A DNA stretch of 64,000 bases, taken from Pseudomonadota bacterium. GTDB lineage: Bacteria; Pseudomonadota; Gammaproteobacteria; Steroidobacterales; Steroidobacteraceae. The stretch spans positions 1 to 64,000 of the forward strand of contig JAJZDW010000012.1 of NCBI GenBank assembly GCA_021851405.1. The letters run 5' to 3'. Every line of letters starts with the position of its first letter. Positions within the stretch are counted from its first letter, which is position 1. Shown here piece after piece: positions 9,354-16,243 of this stretch. Made by a program: the position numbers and the translations under genes. The notes under the pieces were generated by a model. The model had not been told where the DNA came from. It searched no databases and worked only from the letters and a program-made list of their open reading frames with translations.

Positions 9354-10391
9354 ATGAGCGCACCGCCGAGCAGGCCGCGGACCGCCCCGTGGGTCCGCCT
9401 GAGCGATGAAGAGTTGCTGAAGCTGCGCTTCCGCGACCTGCACCTGAGCGTCGATCACTCGGTGATCCAGGCGCACGTGCAGCGCCTGTACGAAGAGCTC
9501 CAGGCGCGCGGACTGAAGTTCCGCCCGCACGTGTGGTTCTCCGAGGAGTGGTTCTCGCCCGACGGCGTGCCGGGCATCGCCGTCCCGTTCTACCTGGCGC
9601 ACCCGCGCCTGATGCGCCTGGAGCGCAACATCATGGGCGAGGTGGAGGGCGGCAACGCGCGCTGGTTCATGCGCATCCTGCGCCACGAGGCCGGTCATGC
9701 CATCGACAACGCATACCGACTGCGCCGGCGCAAATGCTGGCGTGAAGTGTTCGGGCCGGCCTCGCGCCGCTATCCGGATCGCTACCGGGCGCGTCCCGGG
9801 AGCCGCCGCTACGTGCATCACCTCGGCGACTGGTACGCACAGGCGCATCCCACCGAGGATTTCGCCGAGACCTTCGCGGTGTGGCTGACGCCGCGCTCGG
9901 CCTGGCGCAAGCGCTACGCCGAGTGGCCGGCGGTGCGCAAGCTGCATGTGGTCGATCAGCTGATGCAGGAAGTGCGCGAGCTGCGCGCGCCGGTGCGCAA
10001 CCGCGACCGCGTCGAGCCGATCGAATACAACACGCGCACGCTCGCGCAGCATTACCGGCGCAAGGTGGTCCGTTACGGCCAGTACCGGCGCAGCATGGTC
10101 GAGGGGATGTTGGCCTGGCTGTTCACCGAGGAGCGCCCGCGTAAGGATGCGGCGCGCGCCTGCACGGTGCTGCGCGCGCACCAGCGCGAGCTCGTCGATG
10201 CCGTCTCGCGTGAACTTGCTCTGCCGCGCTATAGTGTACGTGAGATCATGCTGATGATGATCGATCGCAGCGAGGCATTGCAATTGTACGTGCGCGGCAG
10301 CCGCCGCGACGCCGTGCATGTCTCACGCTGGCTGCTGGAGCGGCTGGCGTCGATGTATTCGCAGGGTGAAACGCCGCACATTTTTCTATGA
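9354..10391 (+). CDS. putative zinc-binding metallopeptidase
   Basis: A 345-residue soluble protein with no signal peptide. A clear zincin site HEAGH is at 111-115 (context FMRILRHEAGHAIDNAYRLRR). A second acidic signature TEDFAETFAVWL follows about 55 residues later (Glu168 or Glu172 could be the third ligand). It resembles the Pfam family of putative zinc-binding metallopeptidases whose substrate is unknown. It overlaps the following ATP-grasp gene by 4 bases (ATGA), so the two are translationally coupled and probably act on the same molecule. The basic C-terminal half (about 220-345) is unrecognised. The motif supports hydrolase activity; the pathway is inference. Confidence 0.75.
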   Translation: MSAPPSRPRTAPWVRLSDEELLKLRFRDLHLSVDHSVIQAHVQRLYEELQARGLKFRPHVWFSEEWFSPDGVPGIAVPFYLAHPRLMRLERNIMGEVEGGNARWFMRILRHEAGHAIDNAYRLRRRKCWREVFGPASRRYPDRYRARPGSRRYVHHLGDWYAQAHPTEDFAETFAVWLTPRSAWRKRYAEWPAVRKLHVVDQLMQEVRELRAPVRNRDRVEPIEYNTRTLAQHYRRKVVRYGQYRRSMVEGMLAWLFTEERPRKDAARACTVLRAHQRELVDAVSRELALPRYSVREIMLMMIDRSEALQLYVRGSRRDAVHVSRWLLERLASMYSQGETPHIFL

Positions 10392-11410
10392 AGAAACTGC
10401 GCACGCTGGTCGTGATGCACCCCAGTCTGGTGCCGCCGAAGACGCTCGCCAATCACAGCGAGAAGGAAATTGACGAGTGGCGTACCGAGTACAATGTCAC
10501 CACGACCCTGCGCCGTCGCGGTCATGACGTACGCTGCCTCGGGGTGCTCGACAGTCTGACCGAGATGCGCGTGGCGATCGCCGAGTGGAAACCGGACATC
10601 GTCTTCAATCTGCTCGAGGAATTCAACGGCATCGTCACCTACGATCAGCACGTGGTGGCGTACCTGGAGCTGCTTCGCCAGCCGTATACCGGCTGCAATC
10701 CGCGCGGGCTGCTGCTGTCGCGCGACAAGCCGCTGAGTAAGCAGTTGCTCGCCTATCACCGTATCCCCACGCCGCGCTTCGAAGTGTTCCGCCGCGGCAC
10801 GCCGGTGCGCACCGCCCGCAAGCTCACCTTTCCGCTGTTCGTGAAGTCGGCCACCGAGGATGCGTCGCTCGGAATCGCGCAGGCCTCGGTGGTCGAGGAC
10901 CTGGCGCGGCTGAAGGAGCGGGTGGAGTTCATGTACGAGCAGATCGGCTCCGATGCGCTGGTCGAGGAATACATCGAGGGGCGCGAGTTGTACGTCGGAG
11001 TGCTCGGCAACGAGCGTCTGGTCCGCCTGCCGGTGTGGGAGATGGTGTTCGGCTCGATGCCCGAGTCGCTGCCCATGATCGCCACGCGCAAGGTCAAGTG
11101 GGATCACGAGTACCGCGAGCGCTACGGCATCACCACGCACAAGGCGAGCGACCTGCCGAGCGGCGTCGAGGCGCGGCTCGACAAGCTCTCGCGGCGCATC
11201 TACCGGGTGCTCGGACTCTCCGGCTATGCGCGCATGGATTTCCGCCTCACCCGCGACGGGCGTCTGTATGCGCTCGAGGCGAACGCCAACCCGAACCTGC
11301 AGGACGGGGAGGATTTCGCCGAGTCGGCGCTCGCCGCTGGCATCAAGTACCGCGACCTGCTCGAGCGAATCATGAAGCTCGGGTTGTCTTACCGCGCGCT
11401 CTGGCGCTGA
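10388..11410 (+). CDS. ATP-grasp ligase (D-Ala-D-Ala ligase/RimK-like)
   Basis: 340 residues. The N-terminal pre-ATP-grasp domain (about 1-110) contains DIVFNLLEEFNG, the acidic segment seen in D-Ala-D-Ala ligase relatives. The ATP-grasp core contains LTFPLFVKSATEDASLGI (nucleotide-binding Lys), LVEEYIEGRELYVGVLGN and the metal-binding EANANPNL near 300. Such enzymes join a carboxylate to an amine through an acyl-phosphate. It is not a canonical Ddl: the omega-loop sequence differs and it lies away from mur genes. It is coupled by ATGA to the upstream metallopeptidase, which suggests a make-and-cut or make-and-process pair acting on a peptide-like bond. Confidence 0.8.
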   Translation: MKKLRTLVVMHPSLVPPKTLANHSEKEIDEWRTEYNVTTTLRRRGHDVRCLGVLDSLTEMRVAIAEWKPDIVFNLLEEFNGIVTYDQHVVAYLELLRQPYTGCNPRGLLLSRDKPLSKQLLAYHRIPTPRFEVFRRGTPVRTARKLTFPLFVKSATEDASLGIAQASVVEDLARLKERVEFMYEQIGSDALVEEYIEGRELYVGVLGNERLVRLPVWEMVFGSMPESLPMIATRKVKWDHEYRERYGITTHKASDLPSGVEARLDKLSRRIYRVLGLSGYARMDFRLTRDGRLYALEANANPNLQDGEDFAESALAAGIKYRDLLERIMKLGLSYRALWR

Positions 11411-11587
11411 GCGCGCCGCGCTGTCAGCACTCGGTCGCGTGCGCTGCCAACGCCGCGCATCGGAAACTCGCATCTCGAGCCGCAAAAATGAGCACAGGGT
11501 CGCGGTTTTAACCGCGGGGTTGGGTCAACTTTGGGCGCAGGCCGCCGTTGTCATCCAGAGTACGCCGCGCGGGAGGTCACACCGTCC

Positions 11588-12235
11588 ATGTCGAGCCGAA
11601 TCCAGCCGGTCGGGAATCTCACCGAGTACTTCAAGGATGCGCTGCACGGGGTGCTCGAGAACCAGCATGTGGCCCTCGAGGACCAGACCGAGCATTACGT
11701 GGTGAACTTGCTCACGCTGTTTGCCCGCTCCGAGGCGCTGTTCGAATCCACCGCTGACGGGTTGCGGCTGAAGCCGCTCGTCGTGATGCTCACCGAGGCG
11801 CTCGAGGCCCGTACCCGCGAGGAGCGCGAGCGCGGGTTGCAGCGTCTCGGGGACGTCTCGCTGTTCATCGCCGGGTTCTTCGCGCGCGGCTTTGCGCGCA
11901 AGCTGATCGACATCGATTACCACATCGCCATGGGCGGATGTGCCTACGGCACGCTGGCCCGGCGGCTGTGCGCCTCAGCGCCCCCCCAGGAGGCCGCCGC
12001 CCGCCGCGGCCGCGTTCTCGGTCAGGTGTTTGCCGAGCTCGCCGCGAAGTTTCAACCCATGGTCGATGCGCTCAATGAACTGAGCGAAGCGGGCTACACC
12101 CACACCTGCCGGGACATCCTGCGCCTGTACGAGCAGTGGCTGAAGACCGGCAGCCGGAGGAGCTACGCGCTGCTGAGGAGGCTCGGCGTCGAGCCGGCGG
12201 CGCAGCCGGGGGCAGCGCTCGGCGCGCTGCACTGA
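11588..12235 (+). CDS. unrecognised conserved-looking alpha-helical protein 1
   Basis: 215 residues (ATG at 11588; an upstream in-frame start at 11531 adds a low-quality tail). No known domain is recognised. The sequence is predicted helical, acidic at the N-terminus (NLTEYFKDALHGVLENQ), with two notable segments: LFIAGFFARGFARKLIDIDYHIAMGGCAYGTLA (about 95-127) and a C-terminal RLYEQWLKTGS stretch. No signal peptide or transmembrane helix is evident. It sits third in the peptidase/ATP-grasp cluster and is followed after 3 bases by another unknown gene, so it is probably part of the same system. Confidence 0.65.
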   Translation: MSSRIQPVGNLTEYFKDALHGVLENQHVALEDQTEHYVVNLLTLFARSEALFESTADGLRLKPLVVMLTEALEARTREERERGLQRLGDVSLFIAGFFARGFARKLIDIDYHIAMGGCAYGTLARRLCASAPPQEAAARRGRVLGQVFAELAAKFQPMVDALNELSEAGYTHTCRDILRLYEQWLKTGSRRSYALLRRLGVEPAAQPGAALGALH

Positions 12236-12238
12236 TCC

Positions 12239-12886
12239 ATGATCCTGACCCGCCTGCAGGAGCTGATCGGCGGGATCTACGATCTCGGGGTCGGCTACGA
12301 CGTATACGATTTTCTCGTCACCGACCGCTCGCGCCTGCCCGAGGCGGTGCGCGCACGCGCGAGTGCCGAAGATCTGATCGTGGCCGAAGCGGGCGACGAG
12401 ATGGCCGTGTCACTGTACCTCGATCCGGGACTGCTCGAGCGGCTCTCGTGCGCCGACCCGATGGTGCGCCTCGATGAGCACAACGTCGCGGACTGGTGGA
12501 TGGCGCTCGAGGGAGTGAGCCACTTCGTCTATCTGGCCTGGAATTGTGCCTACGACCGGCCGGTCTCGCTGCTTGAGCTCGAGATGCAGGCCGAGGTGGA
12601 CAAATATGTGGCGAGCTTCTGGTTGCTGCGCGCGCAGTGTCCGCAACATTTCCCCTCGGAGTTGCTGCGGCTGCTGTTTGCGCGCACCCGGATCGATCCG
12701 GGGCTCGCCGGGGAGCGCCAAGCGCTCTACCGCCAGGCGAGCGGGTATGCCGAGCGCTTCTGCCGGCGGCTCGAACATCTGTTGCACGGGTCGAGCGGTA
12801 CCGAGGCGGCGGTGCTCGCAGAGCTGCGCCGCTTCTACCGGTATACCCACGCACGCAAGCGCTTGCACATCGAGCGGCTGGCCTGA
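12239..12886 (+). CDS. unrecognised conserved-looking protein 2
   Basis: 215 residues, the same length as its upstream neighbour but not obviously its paralogue. It starts 3 bases after that gene's stop. Visible features: YDLGVGYDVYDFLVTDRSRL at the N-terminus, an acidic middle (MVRLDEHNVADWWMALEGVSHFVYLAWNCAYDRP), LLELEMQAEVDKYVASFWLLR, and a basic C-terminus (RYTHARKRLHIERLA). Conserved-looking Trp, His and Asp residues suggest an enzyme or binding protein, but no family is recognised. It is the last gene of the four-gene set, with 65 bases to the next gene. Confidence 0.65.
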   Translation: MILTRLQELIGGIYDLGVGYDVYDFLVTDRSRLPEAVRARASAEDLIVAEAGDEMAVSLYLDPGLLERLSCADPMVRLDEHNVADWWMALEGVSHFVYLAWNCAYDRPVSLLELEMQAEVDKYVASFWLLRAQCPQHFPSELLRLLFARTRIDPGLAGERQALYRQASGYAERFCRRLEHLLHGSSGTEAAVLAELRRFYRYTHARKRLHIERLA

Positions 12887-12951
12887 CGCGTCTCTCCGCA
12901 AGGGCCTCCTGTGCGACGAAGCGGACAGGAAAGCGCTAGTATTGCGCCACC

Positions 12952-13488
12952 ATGCCTACGGTGTCGCGACTCGGTCGACAGCTCAGTGAACTGACGAGCA
13001 TGCTCGGTCGCATCGGCGCCCGGCATGCGCTGATTGGAGGGCTCGCGCTCGCGCCGTACAGCGTGGTGCGTGCGACACAGGACGTCGACCTGCTGGTGGA
13101 TCTGGAGAACGCTGATGCGATCGAGAGGGCGCTTACCGTGCTCGGCTATCGATGCCTTCATCGCAGCGAGGAGGCGGCCAATTACGTGCGCGGCGACGAG
13201 CGTGTCGATTTTCTCTACGCCCACCGTCCGGGGGCAAAGCGATTGCTGGCCAGCGCCCGGACGCTCGTGAGCTCTCTCGGAGAACTGCGTGTCATCAGCG
13301 GCGAGGGCCTGATCGGTTTCAAGCTGCAAGCGCTCACCAACAATCCTCGGCGGACTCAGGATCTGGAGGACATCCGGGCATTGCTCCGGGCCAACCGGGA
13401 GCGGCTGGACATGGCGCAAGTGCGCGAGTACTTTCGCCTCTTCGACCGGGAGCCTCTGCTCGATGACCTCCTGCGGGAAATTGACTAG
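12952..13488 (+). CDS. nucleotidyltransferase-fold protein (AbiEii/MNT-like)
   Basis: A 178-residue protein of the minimal/AbiEii-like nucleotidyltransferase superfamily. The GG motif (LIGGLALAPYSVVRATQ) is followed by the catalytic DVDLLVD acidic pair at about 44-48, and a third acidic strand ERVDFLY near 83. The C-terminal helices contain KLQALTNNPRRTQDLEDI, typical of the DUF6036/AbiEii group. Such proteins transfer NMP to small molecules, tRNA or proteins, and some are toxins. A small open frame begins 1 base after its stop, giving a possible toxin-antitoxin-like pair, but no biochemical role can be assigned. Confidence 0.72.
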   Translation: MPTVSRLGRQLSELTSMLGRIGARHALIGGLALAPYSVVRATQDVDLLVDLENADAIERALTVLGYRCLHRSEEAANYVRGDERVDFLYAHRPGAKRLLASARTLVSSLGELRVISGEGLIGFKLQALTNNPRRTQDLEDIRALLRANRERLDMAQVREYFRLFDREPLLDDLLREID

Positions 13489-13489
13489 C

Positions 13490-13654
13490 GTGAACGACGC
13501 GCCGCTCGCCGCGGAGGGCGGTCTGGCGCTGCCGGCGGCTCGCGCAGAGGATCCGTTCCGGGCGCTCGATGAGCTGATGGCCGTCGTCGAAGCACTGTGC
13601 CCGACCTGGCCGCAGCGAGACCCGTTCGTCACCGGCGATAAAATGCGACTCTGA
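13490..13654 (+). CDS. small partner protein of the nucleotidyltransferase
   Basis: 54 residues from a GTG placed 1 base after the preceding stop; an in-frame ATG at 13463 would give 63 residues and a 26-base overlap, with GGGAG 10 bases upstream of it. The conserved-looking core is DPFRALDELMAVVEALCPTWPQR, then DPFVTGDKMRL. Its size, its tight junction with the nucleotidyltransferase gene and its lack of other features make it a candidate regulator or antitoxin-like partner. Function is unproven. Confidence 0.5.
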   Translation: MNDAPLAAEGGLALPAARAEDPFRALDELMAVVEALCPTWPQRDPFVTGDKMRL

Positions 13655-13686
13655 GGGCGATCCTTGCGCTGCCGAGTCCTTCGCCG

Positions 13687-14538
13687 ATGAATCCGATTGT
13701 CCTGCTGCGCCGGCAGTCCCCCGACTGGGCCGCGCTCTCGAGCGACTTTCGCCGCGGCCAGCCCATTGATCCGCGCCGCTACGTGCCCGATCACGCCGTG
13801 CCGGGATTTCCGCACGACGTCGCGGCACTGATCGGCGCGTGGAACGAACGCTTCGATACGGATTTCTTCACATTCCGCGCGCTGCTGGTGCGTCTCAGTG
13901 CCGCCAATCTCGCCGCGGTGGGCGAGGCCAGTCGCTACGCGTATGACCAGCTGCCCGACATCGCCGCGCTGGCGCGCACCGGGCCGTTCTATCTCTATCC
14001 GCACGATGACGATGATTTCTTTGCGCCGTACGCCGCGCAGGTGGTGCGCGCTGCGGCGCACGAGTGCGATGCGCTGGTGACGCCGCTGTTTCGCATCGGC
14101 AAGCGCTCCTGCACGTTCGTGCCGACCGGAGGCACCGCCGAACACGTGCTCGGCGAGGTGCGCGCGCAGGATTTCTGCTTCCAGACCAACAACTACGCGG
14201 TGCACAGCCGGCGCCTCACGGACCCCGAACAGATCCGCGCCGTGAAGGATCACATCGAGGCGTCCGCCTATGCCGATGCCCACGCCTTCACGCTGGCAAC
14301 GGCCCCGCAGGTGCTCAGCGCGACGGTGAAGACGCCCGCATCGGCCTCCATTCTGGCGCAGGCATTCAAGGGCCGTCTCGCGCTGCGGCGGGCATTCCAT
14401 CGGGCCATCGATGAGCTGTACGCGCTCGAGCTGCCCGAGCGTTACGCGTGGCTCGACGGTCCGTGCCGGCGCATTGCCGTGTGGCTCGAGGCAATCTACC
14501 GCGGCGCGGTGCTGGATCCTGCCGAGGACATCACGTAG
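13687..14538 (+). CDS. hypothetical protein with acidic DDDD motif (glycosyltransferase-like?)
   Basis: 283 residues, soluble, no signal peptide. The most striking element is FYLYPHDDDDFFAPY near residue 100, which resembles the metal-binding DXD region of GT-A glycosyltransferases or putative rhamnosyltransferases. It is followed by ALVTPLFRIG and later by a Trp/Arg-rich C-terminus. The domain match is not certain and the fold should be treated as unknown. Its 3' end overlaps the convergent Nudix gene by 43 bases. Confidence 0.6.
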   Translation: MNPIVLLRRQSPDWAALSSDFRRGQPIDPRRYVPDHAVPGFPHDVAALIGAWNERFDTDFFTFRALLVRLSAANLAAVGEASRYAYDQLPDIAALARTGPFYLYPHDDDDFFAPYAAQVVRAAAHECDALVTPLFRIGKRSCTFVPTGGTAEHVLGEVRAQDFCFQTNNYAVHSRRLTDPEQIRAVKDHIEASAYADAHAFTLATAPQVLSATVKTPASASILAQAFKGRLALRRAFHRAIDELYALELPERYAWLDGPCRRIAVWLEAIYRGAVLDPAEDIT

Positions 14539-15044
14539 CGGGCGCGCAGCAGCCCGAGCGCCGTCTTGCCGTCGCGGATCTCCCCACCTTCGGCCCACTG
14601 GCAGGCCTCTGCGAAGGGCACCCAGTGCACCTCGATCACCTCGGCCTGCTCGTGCGCGGCGGCCGCCGGCGCAAGGCCGGTGGCGAGGTACAGGTGCAGC
14701 ACTTCGCTGAACACGCCCGGGGAGCTGAAATACGCCCCGAGACTGTGCCAATCGGTGGCGCTCACGCCGGCCTCCTCGATCAGCTCACGGCGTGCGGTCT
14801 CGAGCGGCGGCTCACCCGGTTCGAGCTTGCCGGCCGGCAGTTCCCACAGCCAACCGCCGGCGACGTAGCGGTACTGGCGCAACAGGCAGACCCGCTGCTC
14901 GGCGTCGATGGCCACGGCCACGGCGCCTCCCGGGTGATGGACGACTTCAAGGGTCGCCTGGTGGCCGTTCGGCAGTCGCACCTCGTCGGTGGTCACCGAG
15001 ATCACGCGGCCACGGTAGTGCAGAGTCTTGTTCGCAGGTTCCAT
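14496..15044 (-). CDS. Nudix hydrolase (ADP-ribose pyrophosphatase-like)
   Basis: 182 residues with a complete Nudix box: GKLEPGEPPLETARRELIEE followed by AG (about 72-94). The preceding GGAVAVAIDAEQRVCLLRQYRYVAG and the downstream FSSPGVFSEVLHLYLA are characteristic of the ADP-sugar pyrophosphatase subgroup (NudF-like). It likely cleaves ADP-ribose to AMP and ribose-5-phosphate. It is convergent with the preceding gene, with a 43-base overlap. ADP-ribose chemistry recurs nearby in the ADP-ribosylglycohydrolase fusion at 7.8-9.3 kb. Confidence 0.88.
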   Translation of the reverse strand: MEPANKTLHYRGRVISVTTDEVRLPNGHQATLEVVHHPGGAVAVAIDAEQRVCLLRQYRYVAGGWLWELPAGKLEPGEPPLETARRELIEEAGVSATDWHSLGAYFSSPGVFSEVLHLYLATGLAPAAAAHEQAEVIEVHWVPFAEACQWAEGGEIRDGKTALGLLRARYVMSSAGSSTAPR

Positions 15045-15158
15045 CGTTCGAGCCTAGCACCCCGGGTGACGCGGCGCGATCAGCACCCTGCCCGACCCTT
15101 GAGGGCAGGCCAAGCGCGCCTTTAGACTGCGACAGTTCCGACTGCCCAGGTCCGCCGC

Positions 15159-16127
15159 GTGTCCCAATCCCGCTCCGACAGGTCCGCCGTCTACATCCAC
15201 GCCGGCTGGCGTTGCGCGAGCACCTATGTGTGGAGCCGGTTCCGGGCGCTGTCCGGCACCACCTGCTTCTACGAGCCGTTCGCCGAGCGGCTGGCGCACC
15301 TCTCGGCCAAGCGCGTGGCGCGCGACACCGCACACGGGTGGCCGTCGCGTCATCCGCCGCTGGAGCAGCCGTACCGGGATGAATATCGTCCGCTGTTGAG
15401 ACCTCTGCTGCGCGGCGTGAGGGGGTATCGCGAGTCTTTCGCGCTCGCACGCTATTTCCCGACGGACGGTGCACGCGGTGAGATCGCCTACCTCGCGCGT
15501 CTGCGCGTCCATGCCGAGCGGCGCGACTCGGTGGCGGTGTTTGGGTTCTCCCGCTCACTACAGCGGGCTGCAGCCCTGAAGACCGGGCTCGGTGGATACC
15601 ACATCGTGCTGCGGCGCAGCGCAGCGCAGCAGTGGCTCTCCTGCCGCAGCTACCGCGACGCGGCCGACGTGCCGTACTTCGAACTGTGCCACGCGGCGCT
15701 CCTGGCGCAGGCCCCGGCGGGCTCGCCGGCCGGGCGTCTCGCCGCGAGCCTCGGTCTGCCGCGCATGCCGCGCTGGCCGCGGGACGTGCGTGGCCGGCTG
15801 CGGGCACTGCACCGGACGCTCTCGCCCTGGAGCGACGAGCAGTCCTATCAGGCCTTCCTCGGAGTCTACCTGCTCGGACAGGGCGCGGCGGCGACCGCAG
15901 CCGACGTCATGATCGACGTTGAGCGCCTGGGGGCCTCGGAGCCGTATCGATTGGCGCTCAGCGCGCGGATCGGCGCCGACACCGGTCTGCCGGTGGACTT
16001 CAGTGACGCGCTCACACCCCGGCACGAGACCGCAGCGGTCGGCGTGGACTTCGCCGCTGTGGAAGCCGATATCCGCAGCCGACTCGCGCAGTTCGGCGCG
16101 GTGCTCGAGCCGGCGGCGGCGCCTTGA
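15159..16127 (+). CDS. sulfotransferase-like protein
   Basis: 322 residues from GTG at 15159. The N-terminal YIHAGWRCASTYVWSRFR resembles the 5'-phosphosulfate-binding P-loop of bacterial sulfotransferases (strand, loop, helix) with an unusual WRCAST core in place of the common KTGTT. A later VLRRSAAQQWLSCRSY fits the 3'-phosphate-binding Arg/Ser region, where the sulfate donor PAPS is held. No transmembrane helix. The call is tentative; a generic P-loop kinase-like fold is the alternative. It is a single-gene unit between the Nudix and helicase genes. Confidence 0.5.
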   Translation: MSQSRSDRSAVYIHAGWRCASTYVWSRFRALSGTTCFYEPFAERLAHLSAKRVARDTAHGWPSRHPPLEQPYRDEYRPLLRPLLRGVRGYRESFALARYFPTDGARGEIAYLARLRVHAERRDSVAVFGFSRSLQRAAALKTGLGGYHIVLRRSAAQQWLSCRSYRDAADVPYFELCHAALLAQAPAGSPAGRLAASLGLPRMPRWPRDVRGRLRALHRTLSPWSDEQSYQAFLGVYLLGQGAAATAADVMIDVERLGASEPYRLALSARIGADTGLPVDFSDALTPRHETAAVGVDFAAVEADIRSRLAQFGAVLEPAAAP

Positions 16128-16243
16128 TCCCCGGGCCGGCCAGGGTCCATCCAGTACGTCGAGGGAGCCGGATCTGTATGCGCCGGGCGGGGCCGGCGCT
16201 TCATGGCGGCACCGGGTCCGATTCCGTATAGTCCTCGCCAGTC

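Noticed and set aside
11501-11516. Hairpin CGCGGTT/AACCGCG before the third gene of the four-gene cluster
   Set aside because: Loop of only 2 bases and no U tract; too weak to call an attenuator or terminator.
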